Notes under the pieces: model-generated
What the model saw: only the letters and a program-made list of their open reading frames with translations
The model's database searches: none
What the model was told of the DNA's origin: nothing
From: Planococcus ruber
GTDB taxonomy: Bacteria > Bacillota > Bacilli > Bacillales_A > Planococcaceae
DNA length: 64,000 nucleotides
Reading direction: 5' to 3'
Assembly (NCBI RefSeq): GCF_022819085.1
Contig: NZ_JALHAG010000001.1
Location: 455,395-519,394 of the forward strand
Position numbers and translations under genes: made by a program
Part shown: in pieces, positions 26,567 through 34,404 of the stretch
Layout of the letters: the number at the start of each line of letters is the position of its first letter
Numbering within the stretch: the first letter of the stretch is position 1

Positions 26567-26963
26567 GCCATTTGAAATTCTGGCAATCGCTCCGGATCCT
26601 ATCCGGAGAGGAAAGTCCATGCTCACACGGACCTGCGATGGCCGTAGTGATCGCGCTTAGCGAAACAATAAGCTAAGGCAGCTTAACAGCTGACGGCGGG
26701 TAGAACGCCTAAGTCTTCGGATATGGCCGAAATACCCTGAAGGTGCCACAGTGACGGAGCTGCATAAGAAATTATGCAGGTGGAACGAGGTAAACCCCGC
26801 GAGTGAGAAACCCAAATTATGGTAGGGGCACTTTTCTAAAGGAATTGAACTGAGGAAGAGGCAAGCGTTCAGTTTGCAGATAGATGGTTGCCGTCCACTA
26901 GTACGAGGGTCAAACCGTTCGAGTACGTGGAAGACAAAACATGGCTTATAGAATTTCTTTTGG
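26567..26963 (+). ncRNA. rnpB: RNase P RNA, bacterial type B
   Basis: Catalytic RNA that trims the 5' ends of tRNA precursors. The universally conserved sections are present in order: GAGGAAAGTCCATGCTC, AGCTGACGGC, CGGATATGGC, CCACAGTGACG, GAGAAACCCAAATTATGG and TAGTACGAGGG. The P1 helix is formed by GAAATTC (26574-26580) and GAATTTC (26951-26957). Length of about 397 nt matches the type B RNA of Bacillales. Exact ends are estimated from P1 and the promoter. Confidence 0.96.
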
Positions 26964-26980
26964 CTTTAAATTGCTTATTA

Positions 26981-27006
26981 AAAGCTCTCCGGAAGGGGAG
27001 CTTTTC
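26981..27006 (+). terminator. rnpB terminator
   Basis: AAAGCTCTCC pairs with GGGGAGCTTT around loop GGAA, with CTTTTCTTC after it. Confidence 0.85.
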
Positions 27007-27032
27007 TTCTTATACTATTAGAATCGTGGTGT

Positions 27033-28781
27033 ATGGTTTTGGTCGAGCAAGCTTTCATCAAGAACTCTGCAATTTCAATTTCGAAGTTTCCAAAAGATTT
27101 GCCTGAGAAAGTCTTTACGAAAGTGTCTGAAGGCATAATGGTGACAGACCTCCAAAAAAGAATCGTGCATGTCAACCCGGCTTTTGAACTTGTGACGGGA
27201 TACGACCGGGAAGAAGTTTTGGGGCTCTCTCCTAAAGTTCTGCAATCGGGTATTCACGCACAAGATTTTTATCAAAAGATGTGGGCGAAAATGAATACGG
27301 ATGGCGAATGGAGCGGAGAAATATGGAATCGCCGAAAAAATGGCGAAATCTATCCGGAATGGCTGAACATTACCGCAATTACTGACGACAAAGGCATGGT
27401 CCGGAATTATTGCGGAATTTTCTCTGATCTGACGGACCGGAAATCTTCCGAAGACGAACTGAAGAAAATGGCTTTGACGGATTCGCTGACAGGCGCTTCG
27501 AATCGCTATGATTTTACAGAACGCATGCAGCAATTGATAAAAACCTCGAAAAAATATGAACTTAGCCACGCTCTCCTGTTTTTGGATCTGGACCGCTTCA
27601 AGCAAATCAATGATTCTCTTGGACACGATATGGGCGATCTGCTGCTCATGAATGTAGCAGAACGCATCAAAGGCCTACTGAAAAACAAAGACATTCTGGC
27701 GCGCTATGGCGGAGATGAATTTGTCGTAGCTTTGACAGCCATCAAGCATCCGAGAGAAGCTGCCAACATGGCGGAAAAAATCATTGAAGTGCTGGAAACG
27801 CCTTTCCAGCTGGCAGGAGAAGAAATTTACATTTCGACAAGCATCGGCATCAGCCTATATCCGATTGACGGCATGACACTCGATGACATGCTGAGAAAAG
27901 CCGATAAGGCGATGTACTTTGCGAAACAGAATGGACGCAATCAATATTGTTTTTATTTCGAAGATCTGAAAACGGCATCGAAACGGCTCGTTTTGATGGA
28001 AGCAGAGTTGCGGAAAGCGATTGAAAACCGTTCGTTCAACATGCATTATCAGCCGAAAGTCGATATCAGCACACAACAAGTGACGGGTTTCGAATCGCTG
28101 ATCCGCTGGGAAAGCGAAAAGCTTGGCGTGGTGTCGCCCGCTGAATTCATCCCGTTTGCAGAAGAAACCGGGCTGATTATTTCACTAAGCGAAGCGATTA
28201 TTGAATCAGTTTGCCGGGACTTTGTTGAGCTGAACTCTAAAAACAGCTTAAATGTCCCGATTTCGATCAATATTTCCAGCCTGCATTTTCAGCAGGCCAA
28301 TTTCGTCGCTTCGCTAAAGGCGATTTTTGAAAAAATGAATTGCCGACCGAGTTTTTTTGAACTCGAATTGACTGAACATACCATTATGGAAAATGTTGTA
28401 GAAACTACGGTGAAACTGCATGAATTGCGGGACCTTGGGTTTTCGATAGCCGTCGATGATTTTGGGACAGGCTACTCGTCGCTAAGCTATTTAAGTCGCT
28501 TTCCGATTGATCAATTGAAAGTGGACGGCAGCTTTGTGAAAGAGATTGTCTCGATCAAAGAAAATGAATTCGTCGTGGATGCCATTATCAATTTGGCCCA
28601 TAGCCTCCGTCTGACGGTGGTTGCTGAAGGTGTGGAAACGACTGAGCAAGTGGAGCTGCTGGAAGAACTCGGCTGTGATATGATTCAAGGCTATATTTAC
28701 AGCAAGGCGATGGCGGTAGAAGAATTGCCCGCATTTATCGAAATTTGGAATATCAAGCAACAGGAAAGGGCGTCAATATGA
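27033..28781 (+). CDS. PAS-GGDEF-EAL c-di-GMP signalling protein
   Basis: 582 residues without membrane segments. PAS sensor about 22-130 (VSEGIMVTDLQKRIVHVNPAF, then YCGIFSDLTDRK); diguanylate cyclase about 145-305 with an intact GGDEF at 226-230; phosphodiesterase about 330-575. The EAL motif reads ESL (Glu354), and the other catalytic blocks SINIS, ELELTEH, DDFGTGYSSL, LKVDGSF and VAEGVET are kept, so hydrolysis is plausible. The allosteric I-site before GGDEF is KxxD rather than RxxD. There is no ribosome binding site before the ATG: an in-frame TAG is 13 nt upstream, and a TATACT box lies at 27011-27016, so the message may be almost leaderless. It overlaps the next gene by 4 nt. Confidence 0.92.
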   Translation: MVLVEQAFIKNSAISISKFPKDLPEKVFTKVSEGIMVTDLQKRIVHVNPAFELVTGYDREEVLGLSPKVLQSGIHAQDFYQKMWAKMNTDGEWSGEIWNRRKNGEIYPEWLNITAITDDKGMVRNYCGIFSDLTDRKSSEDELKKMALTDSLTGASNRYDFTERMQQLIKTSKKYELSHALLFLDLDRFKQINDSLGHDMGDLLLMNVAERIKGLLKNKDILARYGGDEFVVALTAIKHPREAANMAEKIIEVLETPFQLAGEEIYISTSIGISLYPIDGMTLDDMLRKADKAMYFAKQNGRNQYCFYFEDLKTASKRLVLMEAELRKAIENRSFNMHYQPKVDISTQQVTGFESLIRWESEKLGVVSPAEFIPFAEETGLIISLSEAIIESVCRDFVELNSKNSLNVPISINISSLHFQQANFVASLKAIFEKMNCRPSFFELELTEHTIMENVVETTVKLHELRDLGFSIAVDDFGTGYSSLSYLSRFPIDQLKVDGSFVKEIVSIKENEFVVDAIINLAHSLRLTVVAEGVETTEQVELLEELGCDMIQGYIYSKAMAVEELPAFIEIWNIKQQERASI

Positions 28782-29914
28782 CCACATTTAAATTACTGGC
28801 TACAGCTGCAATGGGGCTCGAATCGATTGTAGCAGATGAAGTAAAAGAATTAGGATACGAAACAAAAACCGATAACGGAAAAGTGTTCTTCGAAGGCGAA
28901 GAACGCGATATCGCCAAAGCCAATCTTTGGCTGCGTACTGCTGACCGGGTAAAAATCATCGCGGGTGAATTCAGTGCCTATACATTTGATGAATTGTTCG
29001 AACGCACGAAAGCGATTGAATGGGAGAAATTCCTGCCGGTTGATGCCAATTTCCCGGTGCAAGGGAAATCGGTGAAATCAAAACTTTACAGTGTACCGGA
29101 CTGCCAGTCCATTGTGAAAAAGGCGATTGTTGAACGGCTAAAAAAGGCGTATCACCGCAATTCGTTCCTGGACGAATCGGGTCCGCGCTTTAAAATTGAA
29201 GTTTCCATTTTGAAAGACAAAGTGCAGCTTTCGATCGACACAAGCGGAGCTGGCCTCCACAAGCGCGGCTACCGGCTGGACCAAGGGGAAGCGCCTCTTA
29301 AAGAAACTTTGGCTGCTGCTCTTGTGAAATTGTCTCGGTGGACGCCGGACCGTCCGTTTATCGATCCGTTCTGCGGTTCTGGAACGATCGCGATTGAAGC
29401 AGCGATGATCGGACAAAATATCGCACCCGGCTATAACCGCGAATTTGACAGCGAACATTGGCCATGGATGAAGGAAGAAATGTGGGAAGAAGTGCGCAAC
29501 GAAGCGGAGGAACTGGCGAATTATGATCAGCCGCTCGATATTTTAGGCACAGACATCGACCATCGAATGGTCAAAATCGCAGAAGCAAATGCACTGGAAG
29601 CAGGCTTCGGCGACTTAATCCAATTCCAGCAGCGCCAGCTGAAAGATTTCACAGCGCACGGTGAAAACGGAGTAGTCGTCGGCAACCCACCATATGGGGA
29701 GCGGATCGGAGAAATTGAAGAAATCGAAGAGATGATCGGTGACATGGGCCGGATTTTTGCCAAATACCCGTCATGGTCTGTTTACATGCTGTCGTCAATG
29801 CCTCGTTTTGAAACGCTATACGGGCAGCCGGCCACTAAGAAAAGAAAATTATTCAACGGATTTATCCGCACAGATCTATTCCAGTTCTGGGGCGAACGTC
29901 CAAAAAATAAATGA
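28778..29914 (+). CDS. ypsC: THUMP-domain class I rRNA methyltransferase (RlmL/YpsC-like)
   Basis: Probable 23S rRNA methyltransferase. The N-terminal THUMP/ferredoxin-like RNA-binding part (FKLLATAAMGLESIVADEV) precedes a Rossmann methyltransferase with FIDPFCGSGTIAIEA for SAM and the N-methylase motif NPPYGER. This resembles the N-terminal half of E. coli RlmL, which methylates G2445; the exact base here is inferred. Start ATG 28778 has GGAAAGGG upstream and overlaps the PAS-GGDEF-EAL stop (ATGA). 378 residues. YpsC is also next to gpsB/rnpB in B. subtilis, where the GGDEF-EAL gene is not in between. Confidence 0.9.
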   Translation: MTTFKLLATAAMGLESIVADEVKELGYETKTDNGKVFFEGEERDIAKANLWLRTADRVKIIAGEFSAYTFDELFERTKAIEWEKFLPVDANFPVQGKSVKSKLYSVPDCQSIVKKAIVERLKKAYHRNSFLDESGPRFKIEVSILKDKVQLSIDTSGAGLHKRGYRLDQGEAPLKETLAAALVKLSRWTPDRPFIDPFCGSGTIAIEAAMIGQNIAPGYNREFDSEHWPWMKEEMWEEVRNEAEELANYDQPLDILGTDIDHRMVKIAEANALEAGFGDLIQFQQRQLKDFTAHGENGVVVGNPPYGERIGEIEEIEEMIGDMGRIFAKYPSWSVYMLSSMPRFETLYGQPATKKRKLFNGFIRTDLFQFWGERPKNK

Positions 29915-29917
29915 CAG

Positions 29918-29950
29918 GATAACGGAAGGGCTCATGCCCTTCCGTTTATC
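29918..29950 (+). terminator. Hairpin between ypsC and ypvA
   Basis: GATAACGGAAGGGC pairs with GCCCTTCCGTTTATC around loop TCAT. The T-run is short, so it may be a weak terminator. Confidence 0.65.
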
Positions 29951-29964
29951 TGTGAGGAGAATAT

Positions 29965-31872
29965 ATGAGACAACCTATACCATTTCCATTATCGAAAGAG
30001 AAGACATTCTTTGAGTCATTGAATGATTGGATCGGGGATATCTTTTATGATGAATTGCCGGATAAAGGCTTTGATCTCCGGGACGAGCAGATTTTCATGG
30101 CTTTCCAAATTGAGCAGGCCTTAAAAGAAAAATCGGTGTTGTTTGCAGAAGCAGGCGTCGGAACCGGGAAAACGCTCGCGTATCTGCTCCCTGCCATTGC
30201 TTACGCCCGCTATACCGGCAAACCGGCACTCATTTCTTGTGCAGACGAGACATTGATCGAGCAGCTCGTAAAAAAAGGCGGCGACATCGACCGCCTGAAC
30301 TCCTTATTCGATTTGAAAATGGACGTTAGGCTAGCGAAGTCGAGAGACCAATATCTATGCCTTCAGCGACTTGAAGGGGCTCAAAAGCGCAGCGACGCTG
30401 ACTTTTTGGATGATATCGAGTTCAGTCTTCCGGAATTTGTCAATAAAACGTATTCGATGCAAAACACCTATCCTTACGGCGAACGGTCAAGCTATCCCGA
30501 AGTGACGGATGAGGAATGGCAGCAAGTCAATTACCATCCAATTCAAAACTGTGCAGCCTGCGAATTGCGCAATAAATGCGGGCAGACGATTCACCGCAAC
30601 CATTATCGCCAGGCGACCGATCTGGTCATTTGCTCGCACGACTTTTTAATGGAGCATATTTGGACGAAAGAAACGCGCGTCCGCGAAGGGCAAACGCCGC
30701 TCCTGCCGGAAACTTCATTGATTGTATTGGATGAAGGGCATCTACTGGAATTTGCAGCGCAGCGGGCGTTAACGTATGAAGTGCAGGAAATGACGCTGCT
30801 CAATGTGACCGAACGCATTATGGTCGACGGCGTCCGTGAAAAAACGTTAAATATGATCGAGCGGACCATCGATTTGCACAATGAGTTTTTCCGGGAACTT
30901 CGAAACTGTGCGATTCCAAGCGATGAAGATCGCCAAGGCATCCGCAAAACGGCTCTGCTCCTTTCCTTAGGAAAAGAATTGATCGCTTTGATTGATGACT
31001 TGATGGAGGAGTTCGTGTTTGAAAGTGAGCTTTACACGATTCCGGAATACGATTTGAAAATCGCAGAAGAATATTTCGAGCTTTATACGTTCTCCATGCG
31101 CTTATTTGTGGAAGAAGGCGATGCCGTCAACTGGCTGGAAGTGAAAGATGAAATCGAAACTTTGGTCATCATGCCGCGTCTCGTGACCGACATTTTAGAT
31201 GAAAAACTGTTCGACGGAAAAACGCCGATCATCTTCTCATCTGCGACCCTGTCAGTTCAGAAGGATTTTACCTACATCGCAGACAGCCTAGGCATTGATG
31301 ATTTCCAGTCGTTTTCAGTGCCTTCGCCTTTTGAATACGAAGAAGTGATGAAAATCGTCAAGCATCCGCTTCAACAAGAGGATAAGTTTGAACGCGTATA
31401 TGATCTATTTTCTACAGGGGACCAGACATTGGTGCTTTTCAAATCGAAAATCGATATGGAGCAATTCAAGCAATCCTTGCCGCTCAGCCATCAATATGCG
31501 ATCGAATTTGAAGGAGACCGGGAATTATCGACGGTCGTCAAAGAATTCCAGGAAGGCAAATTCCAGGTATTGTGTTCATATCATCTATGGGAAGGACTTG
31601 ATTTGCCGGGTGAAGCATTGACAAAAGTAATTATCGTCGATTTGCCGTTCCCGCCGAAAGATCCGGTATTTGAAGCGAAGCGCAATTTCAGCTCCAATCC
31701 GCTGGAAGAAATTGATTTGCCGTTTATGCAGCTGCGCATCCAGCAAGGAATCGGCCGCTTGATCCGTACGTCAAACGATTACGGGGAAATCCATTTGCTG
31801 CTGAATGAAGAAGAGCTGGCTGTCGAACATTTATGGCAGGGAATTCTGCCGGTGCCGGCTGAAAATTTCTAA
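29965..31872 (+). CDS. ypvA: XPD/DinG-like helicase YpvA
   Basis: Superfamily 2 helicase of the XPD/DinG group, 635 residues, without a nuclease domain. Walker A is AEAGVGTGKT, the box II is DEGH, and motif VI is RIQQGIGRLIR. Four cysteines suited to an iron-sulfur cluster lie between motifs I and II: one in YLCLQRL and three in NCAACELRNKC. That cluster marks true XPD-type helicases and is missing from DinG of this organism, so the two are likely to differ in function. GAGGAG precedes the ATG by 6 nt. The substrate is not known. Confidence 0.92.
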   Translation: MRQPIPFPLSKEKTFFESLNDWIGDIFYDELPDKGFDLRDEQIFMAFQIEQALKEKSVLFAEAGVGTGKTLAYLLPAIAYARYTGKPALISCADETLIEQLVKKGGDIDRLNSLFDLKMDVRLAKSRDQYLCLQRLEGAQKRSDADFLDDIEFSLPEFVNKTYSMQNTYPYGERSSYPEVTDEEWQQVNYHPIQNCAACELRNKCGQTIHRNHYRQATDLVICSHDFLMEHIWTKETRVREGQTPLLPETSLIVLDEGHLLEFAAQRALTYEVQEMTLLNVTERIMVDGVREKTLNMIERTIDLHNEFFRELRNCAIPSDEDRQGIRKTALLLSLGKELIALIDDLMEEFVFESELYTIPEYDLKIAEEYFELYTFSMRLFVEEGDAVNWLEVKDEIETLVIMPRLVTDILDEKLFDGKTPIIFSSATLSVQKDFTYIADSLGIDDFQSFSVPSPFEYEEVMKIVKHPLQQEDKFERVYDLFSTGDQTLVLFKSKIDMEQFKQSLPLSHQYAIEFEGDRELSTVVKEFQEGKFQVLCSYHLWEGLDLPGEALTKVIIVDLPFPPKDPVFEAKRNFSSNPLEEIDLPFMQLRIQQGIGRLIRTSNDYGEIHLLLNEEELAVEHLWQGILPVPAENF

Positions 31873-31926
31873 TCCCTTCTTCCTGCTTATGATACAATTA
31901 TTAGGCAAAGAAGATGTGGGGGGATT

Positions 31927-33432
31927 ATGTTGACACTTGAAAAACAGTACAAAGACCATGTGAGCAGAATGCAGGCCTACAATGAGGCGCTTTCCTTATT
32001 GTATTGGGACCTCCGTACAGGAGCGCCCAAAAAAGGGACGGATCTCCGTTCTGAAACGATTGGCACATTATCTTCCGAATTGTTCGCGTTATCCACATCC
32101 GATGAATTCGGCCAATTATTGACGGATTTGGAAGCGGATCTCGCTGGCTTGAGCCGCGTGATGCAGCGCTCTGTTGAAGAGTCGCGCAAAGAATACGACC
32201 TTAGCAAAAAAATTCCGCCTGAAGAATATAAGAAATACGTCATCTTGCAGTCCAAAGCGGAGTCGGTTTGGGAAGATGCAAAAGCTGCTGCTGATTTTTC
32301 GTTATTCGAGCCTTACTTAGAAGAGCTCGTTTCGATGACGAAGAAAATGATCGGCTATTGGGGCGAAAAGAACGGCAGCGCCTATAACACATTGCTTGAC
32401 CAATATGAGCCGGGCATGACGACTGACATTCTGGATGAAGTTTTCGGCAAACTGCGGAGCCGCATCGTGCCGTTGGTGCAAAAAATTGCAGCTTCGGAAA
32501 ACAAACCGGAAACGGGCTTCCTATATGAGCATTTTCCAAAACAAGCGCAGCGGGATCTCAGCATTGAAATCCTGAAGCAATTGGGCTATGACTTTGAAGC
32601 CGGACGCTTGGATGAAACAGTCCACCCGTTCATGACAACGATCAACCGCCGCGACGTTCGGGTAACGACGAAATACGACGAACAGGATTTCCGTACGGCA
32701 GTCTTTGGGACGATCCACGAAGGCGGGCATGCCCTTTATGACCAGAACCTGGGGGCGGATCTTTCCGGCCTTGCGATTGAAGACGGGGCTTCGATGGGAA
32801 TCCATGAATCCCAGTCGCTTTTCTTTGAGAACTTCATCGGCCGCAACAAAAACTTTTGGACAAGCAATTATGATTTATTGAAAAAATACGCTCCAAAGCA
32901 ATTTGAAGCGGTAAGCCTCGAAGATTACGTGCGGGCCATTAATGAATCGAAACCTTCCTTGATCCGGATTGAAGCGGATGAACTGACGTATGCGTTGCAT
33001 ATCATGATCCGCTATGAGCTTGAAAAAGGGTTGTTCAACGGGGATTTAGCCGTGAAAGATTTGCCGAAGCTCTGGAACGACAAATACGAAGAATATTTAG
33101 GCGTACGCCCGTCAACTGACGCAGAAGGCGTGCTGCAGGATGTGCACTGGGCAGGCGGAAGCTTCGGCTACTTCCCGTCCTATGCGCTTGGCTATATGTA
33201 CGCCGCCCAATTTAAAAATGCGATGCTGAAAAGTTTGCCGAATTTTGACGAGTTGCTGGCTAAAGGCAATATCACGCCGATCCGCGAATGGCTGACCGAA
33301 AACGTGCATCAATACGGCATGTCGAAAAAGCCGTTGGAAATCCTGGAAGATGCAACAGGGGAAGGGTTGAACGCCGATTATCTGGCCGCTTACCTGGAAG
33401 AGAAATATTCGGAGATTTATCAGCTGAATTAA
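31927..33432 (+). CDS. ypwA: Thermostable carboxypeptidase Taq family (M32) metallopeptidase
   Basis: Zinc carboxypeptidase removing C-terminal residues from peptides in the cytoplasm. The M32 zinc motif is HEGGHALYDQ (HExxH), followed after about 25 residues by the third ligand in GIHESQSLFFEN. The C-terminal SxxxGYMYAAQ and the family's IRIEADELTYALHI are intact. Length 501 is normal and there is no signal peptide. GTGGGGGGAT lies just before the ATG. Matches B. subtilis YpwA, again next to YpvA. Confidence 0.94.
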   Translation: MLTLEKQYKDHVSRMQAYNEALSLLYWDLRTGAPKKGTDLRSETIGTLSSELFALSTSDEFGQLLTDLEADLAGLSRVMQRSVEESRKEYDLSKKIPPEEYKKYVILQSKAESVWEDAKAAADFSLFEPYLEELVSMTKKMIGYWGEKNGSAYNTLLDQYEPGMTTDILDEVFGKLRSRIVPLVQKIAASENKPETGFLYEHFPKQAQRDLSIEILKQLGYDFEAGRLDETVHPFMTTINRRDVRVTTKYDEQDFRTAVFGTIHEGGHALYDQNLGADLSGLAIEDGASMGIHESQSLFFENFIGRNKNFWTSNYDLLKKYAPKQFEAVSLEDYVRAINESKPSLIRIEADELTYALHIMIRYELEKGLFNGDLAVKDLPKLWNDKYEEYLGVRPSTDAEGVLQDVHWAGGSFGYFPSYALGYMYAAQFKNAMLKSLPNFDELLAKGNITPIREWLTENVHQYGMSKKPLEILEDATGEGLNADYLAAYLEEKYSEIYQLN

Positions 33433-33443
33433 GTAGTGATAGG

Positions 33444-33478
33444 AGCCCAAAAGCAGTTGCTTTTGGGCTTTTTATTTT
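33444..33478 (+). terminator. Terminator after ypwA
   Basis: A perfect 12-bp stem (AGCCCAAAAGCA with TGCTTTTGGGCT) and T-rich tail. Confidence 0.9.
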
Positions 33479-33530
33479 CCTTCAGCCATTTCCGAAGAAT
33501 TTTGATTATAATAAATACAGGAGGGATTTT

Positions 33531-34289
33531 ATGTTAAAATCATTCAGTTTAGAAGGCAAGACTGCGATCGTGACAGGAGCAGGAAAAGGGATCGGGAAAG
33601 CGATTGCAATTGCAGTGGCAGAAGCGGGAGCAAACGTGATGCTCGTTGCGCGGACAGAGGCTGATTTGATTGCTGTGAAGCAGGAAATCAATAACGGCCG
33701 GACCGATTATGTCGTTGCGGACATTACTTCGAGGGAACAAATTCAGCAAGCGGTGGAAAAAACAGTGGACCGTTTCGGGAGAATTGATGTGCTTGTGAAT
33801 AATGCGGGCATGAACATCCGATCTTCTTTAATGGAAGCGACAGACAGCGAATGGCAGAAGATCATGGATACGAATGCGCACAGCGTTTTCATGTTTTCAC
33901 AAGAAGCTGCCAAACAAATGGAATCCGGTGGCTCGATCATCAATATCAGCTCGGTCGGCGGGGAACGTGCGCTGAAAACAGGCGTCGTTTACGCAGCTTC
34001 CAAAGCGGCGATCATCCAGATGACCAAAGTGATGGCGATGGAATGGGGCCCGAAAAACATTCGCGTCAATGCGATTGGCCCTTGGTACTTTAAAACGCCG
34101 TTGACGGAAAAAATATTGGCGGATGAAGACTACTTGAATTCCATCCTGGCGGTCACTCCGATGAAGCGGGTAGGCGAACTGCCGGAAGTGGCGACGCCGG
34201 TCGTTTTCCTGGCTTCGGATGCGGCAAGCTATATTACCGGCCAAACATTGTTTGTGGACGGCGGCATGTCCATACACGGATTTTCGTAA
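33531..34289 (+). CDS. Short-chain dehydrogenase/reductase
   Basis: Classical SDR, 252 residues. Cofactor motif TGAGKGIG (about residues 15-22), NNAG near 89, catalytic Ser in NISSVGG and YAASK with the Tyr-x3-Lys pair; C terminus FVDGGMSIHG. Reaction is NAD(P)-dependent oxidation or reduction of an alcohol/keto group; the substrate cannot be told from the sequence, though gluconate 5-dehydrogenase-like enzymes look similar. AGGAGGG lies 5-6 nt before the ATG and TATAAT stands at 33507-33512. A single-gene unit between two terminators. Confidence 0.9.
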   Translation: MLKSFSLEGKTAIVTGAGKGIGKAIAIAVAEAGANVMLVARTEADLIAVKQEINNGRTDYVVADITSREQIQQAVEKTVDRFGRIDVLVNNAGMNIRSSLMEATDSEWQKIMDTNAHSVFMFSQEAAKQMESGGSIINISSVGGERALKTGVVYAASKAAIIQMTKVMAMEWGPKNIRVNAIGPWYFKTPLTEKILADEDYLNSILAVTPMKRVGELPEVATPVVFLASDAASYITGQTLFVDGGMSIHGFS

Positions 34290-34302
34290 GCCGTCTGAAG
34301 GG

Positions 34303-34348
34303 GTTGGCCCATAAGTCGGATAGAGACTTACGGGCCAACTCCTTTTTT
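34303..34348 (+). terminator. Terminator after the SDR gene
   Basis: GTTGGCCCATAAGTC pairs with GACTTACGGGCCAAC with one mismatch, then CTCCTTTTTT. Confidence 0.88.
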
Positions 34349-34404
34349 CGTTGGGCGTAAAAAAATGTTATGATAGGAGCAGTATCTGAAGAAGGGGTTA
34401 TCAA

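Noticed and set aside
33288..33530. N-terminal extension of the SDR frame over the end of ypwA and its terminator
   Set aside because: The real SDR start at 33531 has a strong ribosome site; the extension crosses a terminator and has no family support.
34351..34374. Possible promoter TTGGGC/TATGAT before dynA
   Set aside because: Spacing between the boxes is only 12 bp, too short for a sigma-A promoter.
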